A DNA stretch of 46,904 nt from UBA6136 sp044351045 (GCA_044351045.1 JBILGM010000022.1:1-46904); one strand, 5' to 3'; positions 25,475-34,318 are shown, numbered from the stretch's first letter. Numbers and translations are program-made. Notes: generated by a model not told the origin, from the letters alone.

Positions 25475-25855
25475 TTACAGCTTGCCTTCCTTCTTGTAAT
25501 AGTCGATTTCATCGGCGAGCTTGGTGGTGCAATGCTCCAGGTGGGGGATAGCCCCGGCGACGTCACCCGCGTCAAGAGAAGCGAGCGCCTTCTTTGTGCT
25601 GCTGGAGGCAATTTCCATGGGCATTGTGCTGATCTCCTTATAGGAGGTGATGGAAATTTTGCGAGCCTGCTTGGCGTTTTCCAGGGTCACGTCCTTGTCG
25701 CCTTTCTTGGCGGCTTCCAGAGCCTTGGTACAGAGATCAAAGGTTTCTACCAGTCCATCTGGAGGATTGGTGTAGCGACCGCCGGCCTGGCTGACATTGG
25801 CTGTCAGGGCAAGCAGGAGTCCTCCGGTGATCAGTGCTAAGTGGTTATATTTCAT
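25475..25855 (-). CDS. Small periplasmic helical protein, unknown function
   Basis: 126 residues with a signal peptide (LALITGGLLLALTANVSQA). The mature part is mostly helical and Lys/Ala-rich, with Cys at about 42 (DLCTKALEAAK) and a second pair region LEHCTTKL. It resembles four-helix small metal-binding proteins in size and composition, but I see no diagnostic motif. It is the first gene of the leftward operon, downstream of the leader hairpin at 25875-25918. Confidence 0.72.
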   Translation of the reverse strand: MKYNHLALITGGLLLALTANVSQAGGRYTNPPDGLVETFDLCTKALEAAKKGDKDVTLENAKQARKISITSYKEISTMPMEIASSSTKKALASLDAGDVAGAIPHLEHCTTKLADEIDYYKKEGKL

Positions 25856-25874
25856 TGGCTTTCCGTATGATATT

Positions 25875-25918
25875 GGATAAAAAGACCGCCATGCCCATGA
25901 GCTTCATCGGCATGGCGG
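25875..25918 (-). promoter_or_regulatory. Terminator-like hairpin in the leader of the metal operon (candidate attenuator)
   Basis: On the minus strand CCGCCATGCC (25918-25909), a 13-base loop, and GGCATGGCGG (25895-25886) are followed by TCTTTTTATCC. The 10-bp stem is perfect and followed by five T. It lies 20-60 bases upstream of the first gene, and no leftward gene precedes it, so conditional termination of the operon is a plausible role. Confidence 0.55.
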
Positions 25919-26346
25919 CAAACCGTAATAGCAACGCCTCAAAGGCATTACTGATTACCCTATGAGCAATAGGTGTGCCAATGCCGTGGTACGAAAAATG
26001 TCCATAAAATTCAGTGGATGAGGGTGCTTTCTGTTCTGGTGCCGAGCTGTAGGTACGGCAAATGAATATGTGTAATACGGGGAATAACGCATAAAAAACC
26101 GTGTTACCCGATTCCTGTCGCCGATGAGGTCCAGTTCAGAAGTCATCCTCAAGTCTGCTCTTTGGTGGACTTGTGGGAGGATTTGGGGAGAGATCTTCCG
26201 ATATAAGATTTAGTGGTACGTTATGTGCATATGAGCAGTAGATCGCTCGAAATATCCCTCACTTGCTGGATGCAAGGGAGCCTGGGAGCGGGCCTACCTG
26301 AAACTACCACGGCAAAAATATGGACCAGATGAGAGGACGCGGCCTA
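25919..26346. other. Divergent intergenic region
   Basis: About 430 bp, AT-richer than its surroundings, between the leftward metal operon and the rightward antitoxin gene. It should hold promoters for both directions. I see no convincing gene, tRNA or metalloregulator box in it. Confidence 0.5.
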
Positions 26347-26580
26347 ATGGCCGCCGATAAGGACAGGGAAACCCACGGGGCTGTGGTTGCAGCGGGGGCT
26401 CCAAAACTTCAGCGAGGTCGACCAAGGAAGCGTGGCCCGACCAAGGTGCCCGTGACCATTCGCCTCGATATCGATCTGTTGGAAGAGTTGAAGAGTGGGG
26501 GGCAGGGGTGGCAGACGCGATTGAACAATGCCGTTCGGGAGTGGGTTTTCAGTGGTAAAGTTGATGAGGAAAACAAATAG
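26347..26580 (+). CDS. Orphan BrnA-like antitoxin
   Basis: 77 residues from ATG 26347, preceded by AGAGGA; an in-frame ATG at 26320 is possible. The C-terminus VPVTIRLDIDLLEELKSGGQGWQTRLNNAVREWV is the BrnA/ribbon-helix-helix pattern. A basic RGRPRKRGP stretch resembling an AT-hook lies before it. No BrnT toxin gene is adjacent on either side. It may be a solitary transcriptional repressor or the survivor of a lost toxin-antitoxin pair. Confidence 0.75.
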   Translation: MAADKDRETHGAVVAAGAPKLQRGRPRKRGPTKVPVTIRLDIDLLEELKSGGQGWQTRLNNAVREWVFSGKVDEENK

Positions 26581-26592
26581 GCAACACCCGGC

Positions 26593-26943
26593 GTGAAATT
26601 CCTGCTCTTCAAGTACTTGCTGACCTCAGCGCTGGTGGTTGGGATTTCGGAGCTGGCGCGTCACAACGCCAGAATCGCCCCGCTGGTGGCGGCATTGCCG
26701 CTGGTCGCCACCCTGACCCTGGTGTGGATGCATCTGGAGAATCTGCCTGATAACCGGCTGATCCGGTTTTCGTTGGATACCCTATGGTTCGTGATACCGA
26801 CCCTGCCGCTCTTCTGGCTTTTTGCCAGGCTCCACGCCAAGTTTGGATTTTGGCTGTCTCTGTTCATGGCCTGTATCAGTACGGTCGTGCTTTTTCTTCT
26901 TGAAATCAGGCTATTGAAGCGGTTTGGTATTCAGCTTTTCTGA
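26593..26943 (+). CDS. DUF3147/GlpM-like small membrane protein
   Basis: 116 residues starting at GTG 26593, 12 bp after the antitoxin gene. Four hydrophobic segments are visible; the stretch SELARHNARIAPLVAALPLVATLTLVWMHLE fits DUF3147 (GlpM-like) proteins of the inner membrane. Function unknown; probably co-transcribed with the antitoxin gene. Confidence 0.75.
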   Translation: MKFLLFKYLLTSALVVGISELARHNARIAPLVAALPLVATLTLVWMHLENLPDNRLIRFSLDTLWFVIPTLPLFWLFARLHAKFGFWLSLFMACISTVVLFLLEIRLLKRFGIQLF

Positions 26944-27212
26944 GTCGTTGCCCTACAACTGACTGGGTCTGCACACCAGTCGGATAGTGCCCTGAGCCCG
27001 CCTTTCCAGACAGCTGCACAATGCTTCCCTCCCTTACGCTCTCTTCATTCCTGCTCACAATAAGGCTTTTGCCTTGGCCAAAAAGGCTATCATTCCGGCT
27101 TCGCTGCTTCGACGTTTGGCACCCCTGTGTTGCAGCGCAGGAGCTTGGGGCGGCCATAAATCATGTTGGGCCGGGCCCATTTCCAACTATTGACTGCGAA
27201 AGCGGGGTAAAT

Positions 27213-27521
27213 GTGAGGCTATTGATAATCGCGTGGCTTGGTTTTTTGGGTGCGCTGGTGATGGGCGGATGTGCCAACTATGCCGGAGCCGGTGATTCGC
27301 TGGATCGCGCCGATGACGCCCGCCAACTAGCCCGTCAGGAGGCGGCCAATGACTTCACTTGTCCCGGCGTCAAGGCCGATCCCGCCGTGAGACGAGTCCG
27401 GGAAAGAGACTGGGAGGACGGTTTGTTTAGCGAATATCTGGTGCACGTCAGCGGTTGCAAGAACGAGGGCAATTACAAGGTAACCTGCCGAGAGGGAGGG
27501 CTGTGTTCGGTGGCGGAGTAG
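27213..27521 (+). CDS. Small lipoprotein, intact member of a duplicated cassette
   Basis: 102 residues from GTG 27213 (GGGG a few bases upstream). Lipobox VMGGC; the mature part is CANYAGAGDSLDRADDARQLARQEAANDF, then CPGVKADPAVRRVRERDWEDGLFSEYLVHVSGC and a C-terminal KVTCREGGLCSVAE. Four further cysteines may form two disulfides. Unknown function. It converges on the transaldolase-like gene ending at 27529, and a paralogous pair in the same layout occurs at 30237-31324. Confidence 0.78.
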   Translation: MRLLIIAWLGFLGALVMGGCANYAGAGDSLDRADDARQLARQEAANDFTCPGVKADPAVRRVRERDWEDGLFSEYLVHVSGCKNEGNYKVTCREGGLCSVAE

Positions 27522-27528
27522 TTCGCCC

Positions 27529-28203
27529 TCATGCCTGGGGATGGCCCAGGCTACGCTCGACTTCTTGATCAAAAACGACCATGGCCGCGTCGGTCAGCGG
27601 ATCAGTCGCCAGACTGGCAGCAAATTCGGGACGCACGGTGGCCGCATAGGCACCGCTGGCAATCAGTTCACTCAGGATATCCGCCTGCTTGATGCTGGCC
27701 GCCAGAAGTTGCACACCGTCCTGCTGCATCGCCACACAGGCGCGCACCAGGGGCCAGATATCGCGCCCGTCGGCATGGAGCCGACCCAGGTAGGGCGCGA
27801 CAAATTGGGCGTTCTGTGATCGCGCCCACAGCAGCTGCATCGGGTTGGACAGGCCGGTGAGCAACAACGGCAGGCCCCAGGCATGCACCTCGCGGATGAC
27901 CGGTTCCCAATCTGGATGGCAGGGCAGCTTGATGGTTAGCTGGACATTGCCCTGGCCGGCCGCGGGCAGAAGCTGGCTGAGCCATTCGTGTGATTCGGCC
28001 ACGTCGGGCCGAGGGAGTTGCAGCATCAATTCAGGCAAACGCAGAAGGCCAGCTTTTTTGAGAAGATGCAGATAGGTTTCCAGAGTCACAGGCAAACCCG
28101 CCTGCTGAATCAGGGTAGGATTGGTGGTGACGCCCTGAATAGCGGGACAGCCGACGGGAAGATGCCACTGGCCGACATCGGCGGTGTCGAGATAAAGTTT
28201 CAT
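27529..28203 (-). CDS. Transaldolase/fructose-6-phosphate aldolase-family protein, copy 1
   Basis: 224 residues with the small FSA/TalC-type TIM barrel: N-terminal MKLYLDTADVGQWH, GVTTNPTLIQQAG, and LTIKLPCHPDWEPV, where Lys (about 92) is the expected Schiff-base residue. Later PYLGRLHADGRDIW and GAYAATVRPEF fit the family. The protein should act on phosphorylated sugars, but the substrate is not predictable. A second copy lies at 30650-31324. Confidence 0.87.
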   Translation of the reverse strand: MKLYLDTADVGQWHLPVGCPAIQGVTTNPTLIQQAGLPVTLETYLHLLKKAGLLRLPELMLQLPRPDVAESHEWLSQLLPAAGQGNVQLTIKLPCHPDWEPVIREVHAWGLPLLLTGLSNPMQLLWARSQNAQFVAPYLGRLHADGRDIWPLVRACVAMQQDGVQLLAASIKQADILSELIASGAYAATVRPEFAASLATDPLTDAAMVVFDQEVERSLGHPQA

Positions 28204-28310
28204 GGGTTACGTTGGTTGGGTTCGGGAACGGATCAGCGGGCTCTGGACGGTATGATAGCCAACCCGAAAAGTGCCTATCATTAACAATAGATGGCAAACG
28301 AGGATAGATT

Positions 28311-29360
28311 GTGAACTTGAAGTGGTTTTTGCTCTGCGTCCCGGCGGCATTTGCCGCCAGCTGGATGGACACCAGTCCCATTCTGGTTTTCTGCCTATCG
28401 GCCTTGGCCATGATTCCCCTGGCCCAGTTGATGGGAGACGCCACGGAGGATCTGGCTCATTACCTGGGCCCATCGGCCGGTGGCTTGCTTACCGCCACCA
28501 TGGGCAATATTCCAGACATCATCATCAGTATTTTTGCCTTGCGCCATGGGCTGGTGGAGGTCGTCAAGGCCTCTATCACCGGGGCGATCGTCGGCAATCT
28601 GTTGTTGGGGGTGGGGCTTACCTGTTTGCTGGGTGGGCTGAAGCATCGTGCCGGACAGACCTTTGATATCAAGTCCAGCCACCTGATGAGCGGACTGTTA
28701 TTGCTGTCTACCATTGGGCTCATCATTCCGGCCATCTTCAATTTCAGTACTGACTCGGAAAAGCAAATCAGCCTGGAAATTTCCGTGGTGCTGTTGGTGA
28801 CCTATCTGAGCAGCGTCTATTTCACTCTGAGGAATCCGCAATCCGAGATTCAGGTGCCAATTATCTCGGTGCCCGAAGAAGATCAGTTGGATCCGACCCA
28901 ACGCAGCTTTGGTCAAGCCGCCCTATTGCTGGGGGTCTCCACCCTGGTGCTGGCCGGAATGAGTGAGGTATTGACCGATGCCATTGAGCCGGCGGCCAAG
29001 ATGATGGGCTTTACTCCCATCTTTACCGGAATCTTTCTGCTGGCGCCGCTGGGTGCGTCAGCCGAGGTCATGAATGCCGTGCGCTTTGGACTTCGTAACA
29101 AACTGGACCTTGCCCTGGCCTCGTGCATCGGCTCGAGTACGCAGACAGCGTTGTTGACAGCCCCCATCATGGTCTTCGTCGGTATGGCCATCCATCAGCC
29201 AATGGAACTGCTGTTCTCGGAATTTCAGGTGGTTGCCGTCTTTCTTGCGGTGGTTGCCGTCAACAATATTCTCAACATCGGCACGGTGCGCTGGATTTCC
29301 GGCGTGAAGTTGATTGCAATCTATCTGATGCTGGGTATTGGGTTTTACTACCAGCCCTGA
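28311..29360 (+). CDS. CAX-family Ca2+/H+ antiporter
   Basis: 349 residues starting at GTG 28311, about 11 membrane segments. The two inverted ion-binding repeats are visible: GDATEDLAHYLGPSAGGLLTATMGNIPDIIISIFAL and APLGASAEVMNAVRFGLRNKLDLALASCIGSSTQTALL. The acidic residues in each repeat coordinate the cation. It exports Ca2+ across the inner membrane using protons. It lies between the two copies of the lipoprotein/aldolase cassette. Confidence 0.9.
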   Translation: MNLKWFLLCVPAAFAASWMDTSPILVFCLSALAMIPLAQLMGDATEDLAHYLGPSAGGLLTATMGNIPDIIISIFALRHGLVEVVKASITGAIVGNLLLGVGLTCLLGGLKHRAGQTFDIKSSHLMSGLLLLSTIGLIIPAIFNFSTDSEKQISLEISVVLLVTYLSSVYFTLRNPQSEIQVPIISVPEEDQLDPTQRSFGQAALLLGVSTLVLAGMSEVLTDAIEPAAKMMGFTPIFTGIFLLAPLGASAEVMNAVRFGLRNKLDLALASCIGSSTQTALLTAPIMVFVGMAIHQPMELLFSEFQVVAVFLAVVAVNNILNIGTVRWISGVKLIAIYLMLGIGFYYQP

Positions 29361-29372
29361 GGGTGCGAGGGA

Positions 29373-30155
29373 TCAGGGATCCAGCCCCAGAAAGGCCCCG
29401 GTCAGGTCCTTGGGGTCCGTCTGGAGATAGTAATAACCTGATCCATCTGCGCGGACAACCACCTGATAGTGGTAGAGGGTCCCGAGGTTGTCGACTTCAA
29501 CCAGCTTACCCCAGCAGTCCGGGCTCACCCGAAAGGTGCCGGTGTAATCCACCCGCTCGGACTTTCCGGCATAACTGCTGATGGCCAGGCCATTCAATTG
29601 GCCGGTCCCATCATGATTTTCCCGCTGAATCACCGCGTTGGGTTGCCAGACGCCCTGGTTGAGGCTGAACCCCATCTGCGAGCTTAAAATTACCCCCTGC
29701 AGCGTGTGCGGACCGCAAGTAGCCGAAGTCTGGGGGAAAAGTGTGCCGGTGATGGTGCTGCCGCGGTCGGTATCCAATGTATAACCGCGTCTGGAGGTCT
29801 GAGAGAGCGTGGCCGCGCTGTTCCAAACGCCGGTTGGCAACGACCGCGACAGCGTAGCCACGCAGTCCGCGCCGATGGTGACTCGCCCCTGATAAGGCGT
29901 TGCCGAAAAACGCTTGCCTTGGCGTAGCCAAAGGGTCCCCCAGATCTGCCCGTCGGCTGTCCAGGTTTCCTGATAGAGCCTTGCGGCAGGTTGCGAGCGA
30001 ATATAACCGTTCTCCAGTCCCACGTAGCGCCCTGCAAACGGGGCTATCGCACAGGTCTCCTGTGCCTCGGCGCGTTCGGGCCAGGGCATGGTAATCAACA
30101 TCAGTATGGCCAGGCTAGTTGGGCCGCAGGTGATGGAAAAGCGTGTGTGTGGCAT
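29373..30155 (-). CDS. Secreted protein of unknown function
   Basis: 260 residues from ATG 30155; a longer in-frame reading to 30242 adds a non-signal N-terminus. A signal peptide (TSLAILMLITMPWPERAEA) precedes a beta-rich mature domain of repeated motifs (FAGRYVGLENGYIRSQ, VDYTGTFRVSPDCWGKLVEVD) and paired cysteines. I recognise no named family. It is convergent with the antiporter gene, 12 bp from its end. Confidence 0.72.
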   Translation of the reverse strand: MPHTRFSITCGPTSLAILMLITMPWPERAEAQETCAIAPFAGRYVGLENGYIRSQPAARLYQETWTADGQIWGTLWLRQGKRFSATPYQGRVTIGADCVATLSRSLPTGVWNSAATLSQTSRRGYTLDTDRGSTITGTLFPQTSATCGPHTLQGVILSSQMGFSLNQGVWQPNAVIQRENHDGTGQLNGLAISSYAGKSERVDYTGTFRVSPDCWGKLVEVDNLGTLYHYQVVVRADGSGYYYLQTDPKDLTGAFLGLDP

Positions 30156-30236
30156 GTGGATGGCTCCAATAGGGCGCAGGCATGAACTAAGGTCAGTAGA
30201 CTGTTTTATTCTGAACTTTCTCAAGGCGTAAACAAT

Positions 30237-30545
30237 ATGCAAGTTTCATTTTTCAAAGTGCCTTGTGTGGTGGGGTTCTTGTTGTTAGGTGCATGCGCCA
30301 ATTACTCTGGTGCAGGCGACTCGCTGGATCGCGCCGATGACGCTCGCCAGTTGGCCCGTGACGAGGCGGCGAACGACTTCTCTTGCCCCGGTGTCAAGGC
30401 TGATCCCGCTGTGCGACGGGTCAGGGAGAAAGACTGGGAGGACGGCTTGTTCAGCGAATATCTCGTTCACGTTAAAGGATGCAGCCACGACGGCAACTAA
30501 CGGGTAACCTGCCGCGAAGGTGGCCTGTGCGCGGTAGCCGAATAG
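30237..30545 (+). pseudogene. Second lipoprotein copy, disrupted by a nonsense codon
   Basis: Paralogue of 27213-27521: CANYSGAGDSLDRADDARQLARDEAANDF... SEYLVHVKGC. It reads 87 residues and stops at TAA (30498-30500), exactly where the intact copy has Tyr in GNYKVTC. After the stop the same frame continues RVTCREGGLCAVAE to a TAG at 30543-30545, so a single base change cut off the last 15 residues, including two cysteines. The signal peptide and lipobox (LLGAC) are intact, so a shortened lipoprotein could still be made. Confidence 0.8.
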
Positions 30546-30649
30546 ATGGTATTGCGATCGCGAATTTTGGGGACATAAGAGCCGATCTGCCGGTTTTTGG
30601 GGAGGCGCGCTCGGTATTTGGCGGTCCTGGAGGTTTTTCCGTTACGACA

Positions 30650-31324
30650 CTATCTCGGCTTGTGTTGCAAGCTTTGCTCAATTGCCCGATCGAACTGCGC
30701 CATGGCCGCATCGGTCAGCGAATCGGTGGCAAGATGAGCGGCAAATTCGGGACGCACCGTGGCGGCGTAAGCGCCGCTGGCTATCAACTGACTCAGCGCG
30801 TCGGCTTCCTTGATGCTGGCGGCTAGAAGTTGCAGGCCATCCCGCTGCATCGCTACACAGGCGCGAACCAAAGCCCAGATATCCCGCCCATCGGCCTGCA
30901 GTCGACCCAGATAAGGGGCAACAAAATGCGCCTTTTGCGATCGTGCCCAGAGCAGTTGCATGGGGTTGGAGAGGCCGGTCAGTAGTAGCGGCAGACCCCA
31001 GGCATGGACTTCCCGAATGACCGGTTCCCAATCTGGATGACAGGGCAGTTTGATCGTCAGACGAACCCTCGCCTCACCGGCGGCATGCAGCAAGCAACCC
31101 AGCCACTCATGGGCTTCGGCCACATCCGGGCGAGGCAGTTGCAGCATCAGTTCCGGCAATCGCAGCGCCCCGGCTTTTTTCAGAAGATGCCGATAGGTTT
31201 CCAATGTCACCGGCAGACCTGCTTGCTGAACCAGCGTCGGGTTAGTCGTCACGCCCTGAACGGGCGGGCAACCCGGTGGGAGCTGCCATTGCTGGGTGTC
31301 GGCGGTATCCAGATAGATTTTCAT
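30650..31324 (-). CDS. Transaldolase/fructose-6-phosphate aldolase-family protein, copy 2
   Basis: 224 residues, nearly the same as the protein encoded at 27529-28203 along its whole length (KIYLDTADTQQWQLPPGCPPVQGVTTNPTLVQQAG, LTIKLPCHPDWEP, GAYAATVRPEFAAHLATDSLTDAAM). Differences are scattered and conservative, and the reading frame and Schiff-base Lys are kept, so both copies seem functional. It converges on the disrupted lipoprotein gene with about 105 bp between them. Confidence 0.87.
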   Translation of the reverse strand: MKIYLDTADTQQWQLPPGCPPVQGVTTNPTLVQQAGLPVTLETYRHLLKKAGALRLPELMLQLPRPDVAEAHEWLGCLLHAAGEARVRLTIKLPCHPDWEPVIREVHAWGLPLLLTGLSNPMQLLWARSQKAHFVAPYLGRLQADGRDIWALVRACVAMQRDGLQLLAASIKEADALSQLIASGAYAATVRPEFAAHLATDSLTDAAMAQFDRAIEQSLQHKPR

Positions 31325-31443
31325 GGCGATTGGCGCGGGCTTGAGTGCTGCAGTATATGTGTTGTACTGTCCTTTGCCGATGCCGTCTGAGCGGCAGTGA
31401 GCACGAGTCCATTGGGTTTGGTTCGGGGCGGAGTAGTTTAGCT

Positions 31444-32265
31444 ATGCGGTCTTTTATTGGCGGATATCTGGTCCCCTTGGTATACGGGATACCCACTTGG
31501 GCTCTCGCCATTGCAATTGTACTGGGCTTTCTTATCGTCGGCTTGGGTGGACTTGTCTTGACCAAAGATTGGTTGCATGCTCGATGTGGCCTGCATGAAG
31601 GTACCAACGAGGCGATTAACGGTTTCTTTGCGGGTGTAGGTGTTCTGTATGGGCTGCTCTTGAGCATGGTGGCAATTGCTAACTGGAACAACTTTGACGA
31701 TGTTGAGGAAATTACCAGTAAGGAGTCTGGTTCAATTGCTGCGTTATATAGTGATATCGGTGCTCTGCATGAACCTGAACGTACAAACCTTCAGATATGC
31801 CTGAAGGACTATCTGCATATGATTGTCAATGTGGAATGGCCCGCCCATGCGCTGGGCAAGGCGTCAGTCGATAAGGTCATTTCGCTCGCATCGCTACAGG
31901 ATGGTCTCACCAGATATCAGCCGGATTCGCTTAACCAACAGGAGATGTTTACGCGAAGCCTGGACTCCTTCAATCGACTGATAGAACTGCGCCAGCAGCG
32001 TATTGACGCGGTTGGAGACGAAAGAGTGCCAGAGGTTTTCTGGTACGTGATCCTGCTTGGGGGTATGTTGTCAATTGTGATGACTTACTTCTTCCACTTG
32101 CCGTCATTCTTGGCGCACGTTCTCCTCACGGGGTTGTATGCCACTTTTCTTGGGCTCATGGTTTTTCTGATTGCGGCTGTCGATAATCCGTTTCGTGGCG
32201 GTATTAGTGTCAAGCCGACGAATTATCTCTACTTGATTGATGCGCTCAAGGTCGGGACCTCCTAG
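31444..32265 (+). CDS. DUF4239-family membrane protein
   Basis: 273 residues from ATG 31444 (GGAG about 10 bases upstream); a longer reading to 31345 is unlikely. Two N-terminal membrane helices (about 5-40, 58-80) flank a conserved loop (LHEGTNEAINGFFAGVGVLYGLLLSMVAIANWNNF). A cytosolic helical region follows, and two C-terminal helices (about 200-245). The pattern fits DUF4239, which resembles bestrophin-like channels, but function is unproven. Codon use is slightly AT-richer than in its neighbours. Confidence 0.8.
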   Translation: MRSFIGGYLVPLVYGIPTWALAIAIVLGFLIVGLGGLVLTKDWLHARCGLHEGTNEAINGFFAGVGVLYGLLLSMVAIANWNNFDDVEEITSKESGSIAALYSDIGALHEPERTNLQICLKDYLHMIVNVEWPAHALGKASVDKVISLASLQDGLTRYQPDSLNQQEMFTRSLDSFNRLIELRQQRIDAVGDERVPEVFWYVILLGGMLSIVMTYFFHLPSFLAHVLLTGLYATFLGLMVFLIAAVDNPFRGGISVKPTNYLYLIDALKVGTS

Positions 32266-32287
32266 GCTGGTTTACAACAACTTTATA

Positions 32288-32305
32288 GATAGGTAATCAC
32301 CTATC
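32288..32305. promoter_or_regulatory. Palindrome upstream of kup
   Basis: GATAGGT (32288-32294), AATC, ACCTATC (32299-32305): a perfect 7-bp inverted repeat 25 bp before the kup start. It could be an operator or a hairpin ending the DUF4239 transcript; there is no T-run to support the latter. Confidence 0.4.
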
Positions 32306-32329
32306 CTGATCATTTCCTTAGGTGCAAGA

Positions 32330-34240
32330 ATGACCTCATCCCATCTTATCTCTCCCCTGCGCACGGCCTACATCTCGCTTGCGGCGCTGGGCATTGTTTT
32401 CGGCGACATTGGCACCAGCCCCATGTATGCCGTGGCCGAGTGCATGCGGGTCGAGGGCATCTCACCTTCCGCCGAGGCGGTGCTGGGCGTCATATCCTTG
32501 ATTTTCTGGTCATTGCTGTTGGTGGTGACCGTGAAGTACCTGTTGTTTATTACGCGCGCCGATAATCAGGGCGAGGGCGGAATATTTGCGATTCTGGCTT
32601 TGCTGAACAACACCGGGCGCATGGCGCCGCCGATGGCGGTCATGGCTACCGGGATTGCGTTGTTGTCAGCCGGACTGCTACTGGCGGATAGCATGATTAC
32701 CCCAGCCCTATCGGTGATGGCGGCGGTCGATGGATTACGGGCCGAGTTTGACGATATCGCTTACTGGATCAAACCCGCCAGCCTCGTCATCATTGTTGGT
32801 CTGTTTGCGATCCAGCGTTACGGTACCGGGGTACTCGGCATATTGTTTGGACCGGTCATGCTGATCTGGTTTACCGTAATCGCTGGTCTGGGACTGTTGA
32901 AGATCATAGAAACGCCGGCCATTTTATGGGCCTTATCGCCCTTGCCGGCGCTGCACCTGTTGACGTCGCTGACCTGGGTCCAAATCTTCAGTCTGATGGG
33001 CTCCGTCATGCTGGCGGTGACCGGCGCCGAGGCCATTTACGCGGACATGGGCCATTTTGGTCGCCGTCCTATCAGTCTTGCCTGGTACGGCATTGCACTG
33101 TCGTCGCTGCTGCTCAATTACTTTGGGCAAGGTGCGCAGTTATTGCAGACGCCTTTTGTGCCGGACGAGAGCCATTCACCCTTCTTTGCCCTAGTACCCT
33201 CTGGCGGGGTCGTGCCGCTGGTCATATTGGCAACCGTCGCCAGCATCATCGCCAGTCAAGCGGTGATCTCCGGTATGTTCTCGCTGGCCAGTCAGGCGAT
33301 CCACATGAACTTCCTGCCCCGCCTCCGCATTGCTCAAACCTCGCAGCAAGCCTCTGGCCAGATTTACGTGCCTCGCGTCAATACTTTACTGGCCCTGGGT
33401 ACCGTTGGGTTTGTGCTTGGTTTTGGTTCCCCCTCGGCGATGGCCGGGGCCTACGGCTTTGCCGTGGCGACCACTATGTTGCTGACCACCATCGCCTTCA
33501 CCTTTGTCGTCTATTACGTATGGCGCTGGTCCTGGCTGAAGATCGTCTTTTTCTGTCTCTTCGCGCTGCCGCTGGATGCCCTGTTTTTTGGCGCTGCACT
33601 CGCCAAGTTGCCGCAGGGTGGATATGTGCCGGCGTTGTTATCGCTAGTGTTTACCTGGTTAATGGCCAGTTGGGTATTGGGTAATCGCCACTTGATGGGG
33701 CGGGGACAGCGTCTGGATATGCCGCTGCCCTTATTTTCGGAGCTGGTGGGTAACCGAAGTGATCTGCACTTTCAGCAACGTCCGGCCATCTTCTTTCAGC
33801 ACCTATCGTTTCCGGCTGATCTGGAAGTCACGCCCCATGCATTGCTCCGCCAGGTTCAACTGACCTCCATGGTTTATCAACCCGCGGTGGTGGTGGAGTG
33901 GGTGACAGCCGGGGTGCCGCGGGTGGATGACGCCCAGCGGCTAAAGGTCGAGCAGTATGGTCATGGCATTTATCGAGTGACCGCCTCCTTCGGTTTTGCC
34001 GAGAATATATCGATCGAGAGCGTCGAAGTGCTTGGTCGAGAGCGAGGCTGGTGGAGCGCATCAGATGAAATTGTTTATTTTGCGGCGCGCGAAGATTTGC
34101 GGACCGGGGTGCGATCTGGCTTGCCCTTAGCCATCAGCTGGCCCTATCGTCTGATGCATCGGTACGATGAAAATCTGGCCAGAACGCTCAATTTGCCGGC
34201 CCTGCAGTACGTCGAGCTGAGCTTGACGGTGGATGTATGA
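32330..34240 (+). CDS. kup: Kup-type potassium uptake permease
   Basis: 636 residues, about 12 membrane segments in the first 440 residues and a soluble C-terminal domain. Family motifs: ALGIVFGDIGTSPMYAV, KYLLFITRADNQGEGGIFAILAL, GAEAIYADMGHFGRRPI and a C-terminal domain with IFFQHLSF. It imports K+ with H+ across the inner membrane. The length is normal for the family. AGGTG precedes the ATG. Confidence 0.95.
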   Translation: MTSSHLISPLRTAYISLAALGIVFGDIGTSPMYAVAECMRVEGISPSAEAVLGVISLIFWSLLLVVTVKYLLFITRADNQGEGGIFAILALLNNTGRMAPPMAVMATGIALLSAGLLLADSMITPALSVMAAVDGLRAEFDDIAYWIKPASLVIIVGLFAIQRYGTGVLGILFGPVMLIWFTVIAGLGLLKIIETPAILWALSPLPALHLLTSLTWVQIFSLMGSVMLAVTGAEAIYADMGHFGRRPISLAWYGIALSSLLLNYFGQGAQLLQTPFVPDESHSPFFALVPSGGVVPLVILATVASIIASQAVISGMFSLASQAIHMNFLPRLRIAQTSQQASGQIYVPRVNTLLALGTVGFVLGFGSPSAMAGAYGFAVATTMLLTTIAFTFVVYYVWRWSWLKIVFFCLFALPLDALFFGAALAKLPQGGYVPALLSLVFTWLMASWVLGNRHLMGRGQRLDMPLPLFSELVGNRSDLHFQQRPAIFFQHLSFPADLEVTPHALLRQVQLTSMVYQPAVVVEWVTAGVPRVDDAQRLKVEQYGHGIYRVTASFGFAENISIESVEVLGRERGWWSASDEIVYFAAREDLRTGVRSGLPLAISWPYRLMHRYDENLARTLNLPALQYVELSLTVDV

Positions 34241-34301
34241 CTTGAGTGTGAGAAAGCTGGGGCCGATTGATCGGATAATCCTGCTTACGGCCGCTGCGGG
34301 T

Positions 34302-34318
34302 GAGTGCATGCCGCACTC
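34302..34318 (+). terminator. Hairpin downstream of kup
   Basis: GAGTGC-ATGCC-GCACTC is a perfect 6-bp stem 60 bp after the kup stop. No T-run follows, so termination is only possible, not certain. Confidence 0.3.
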
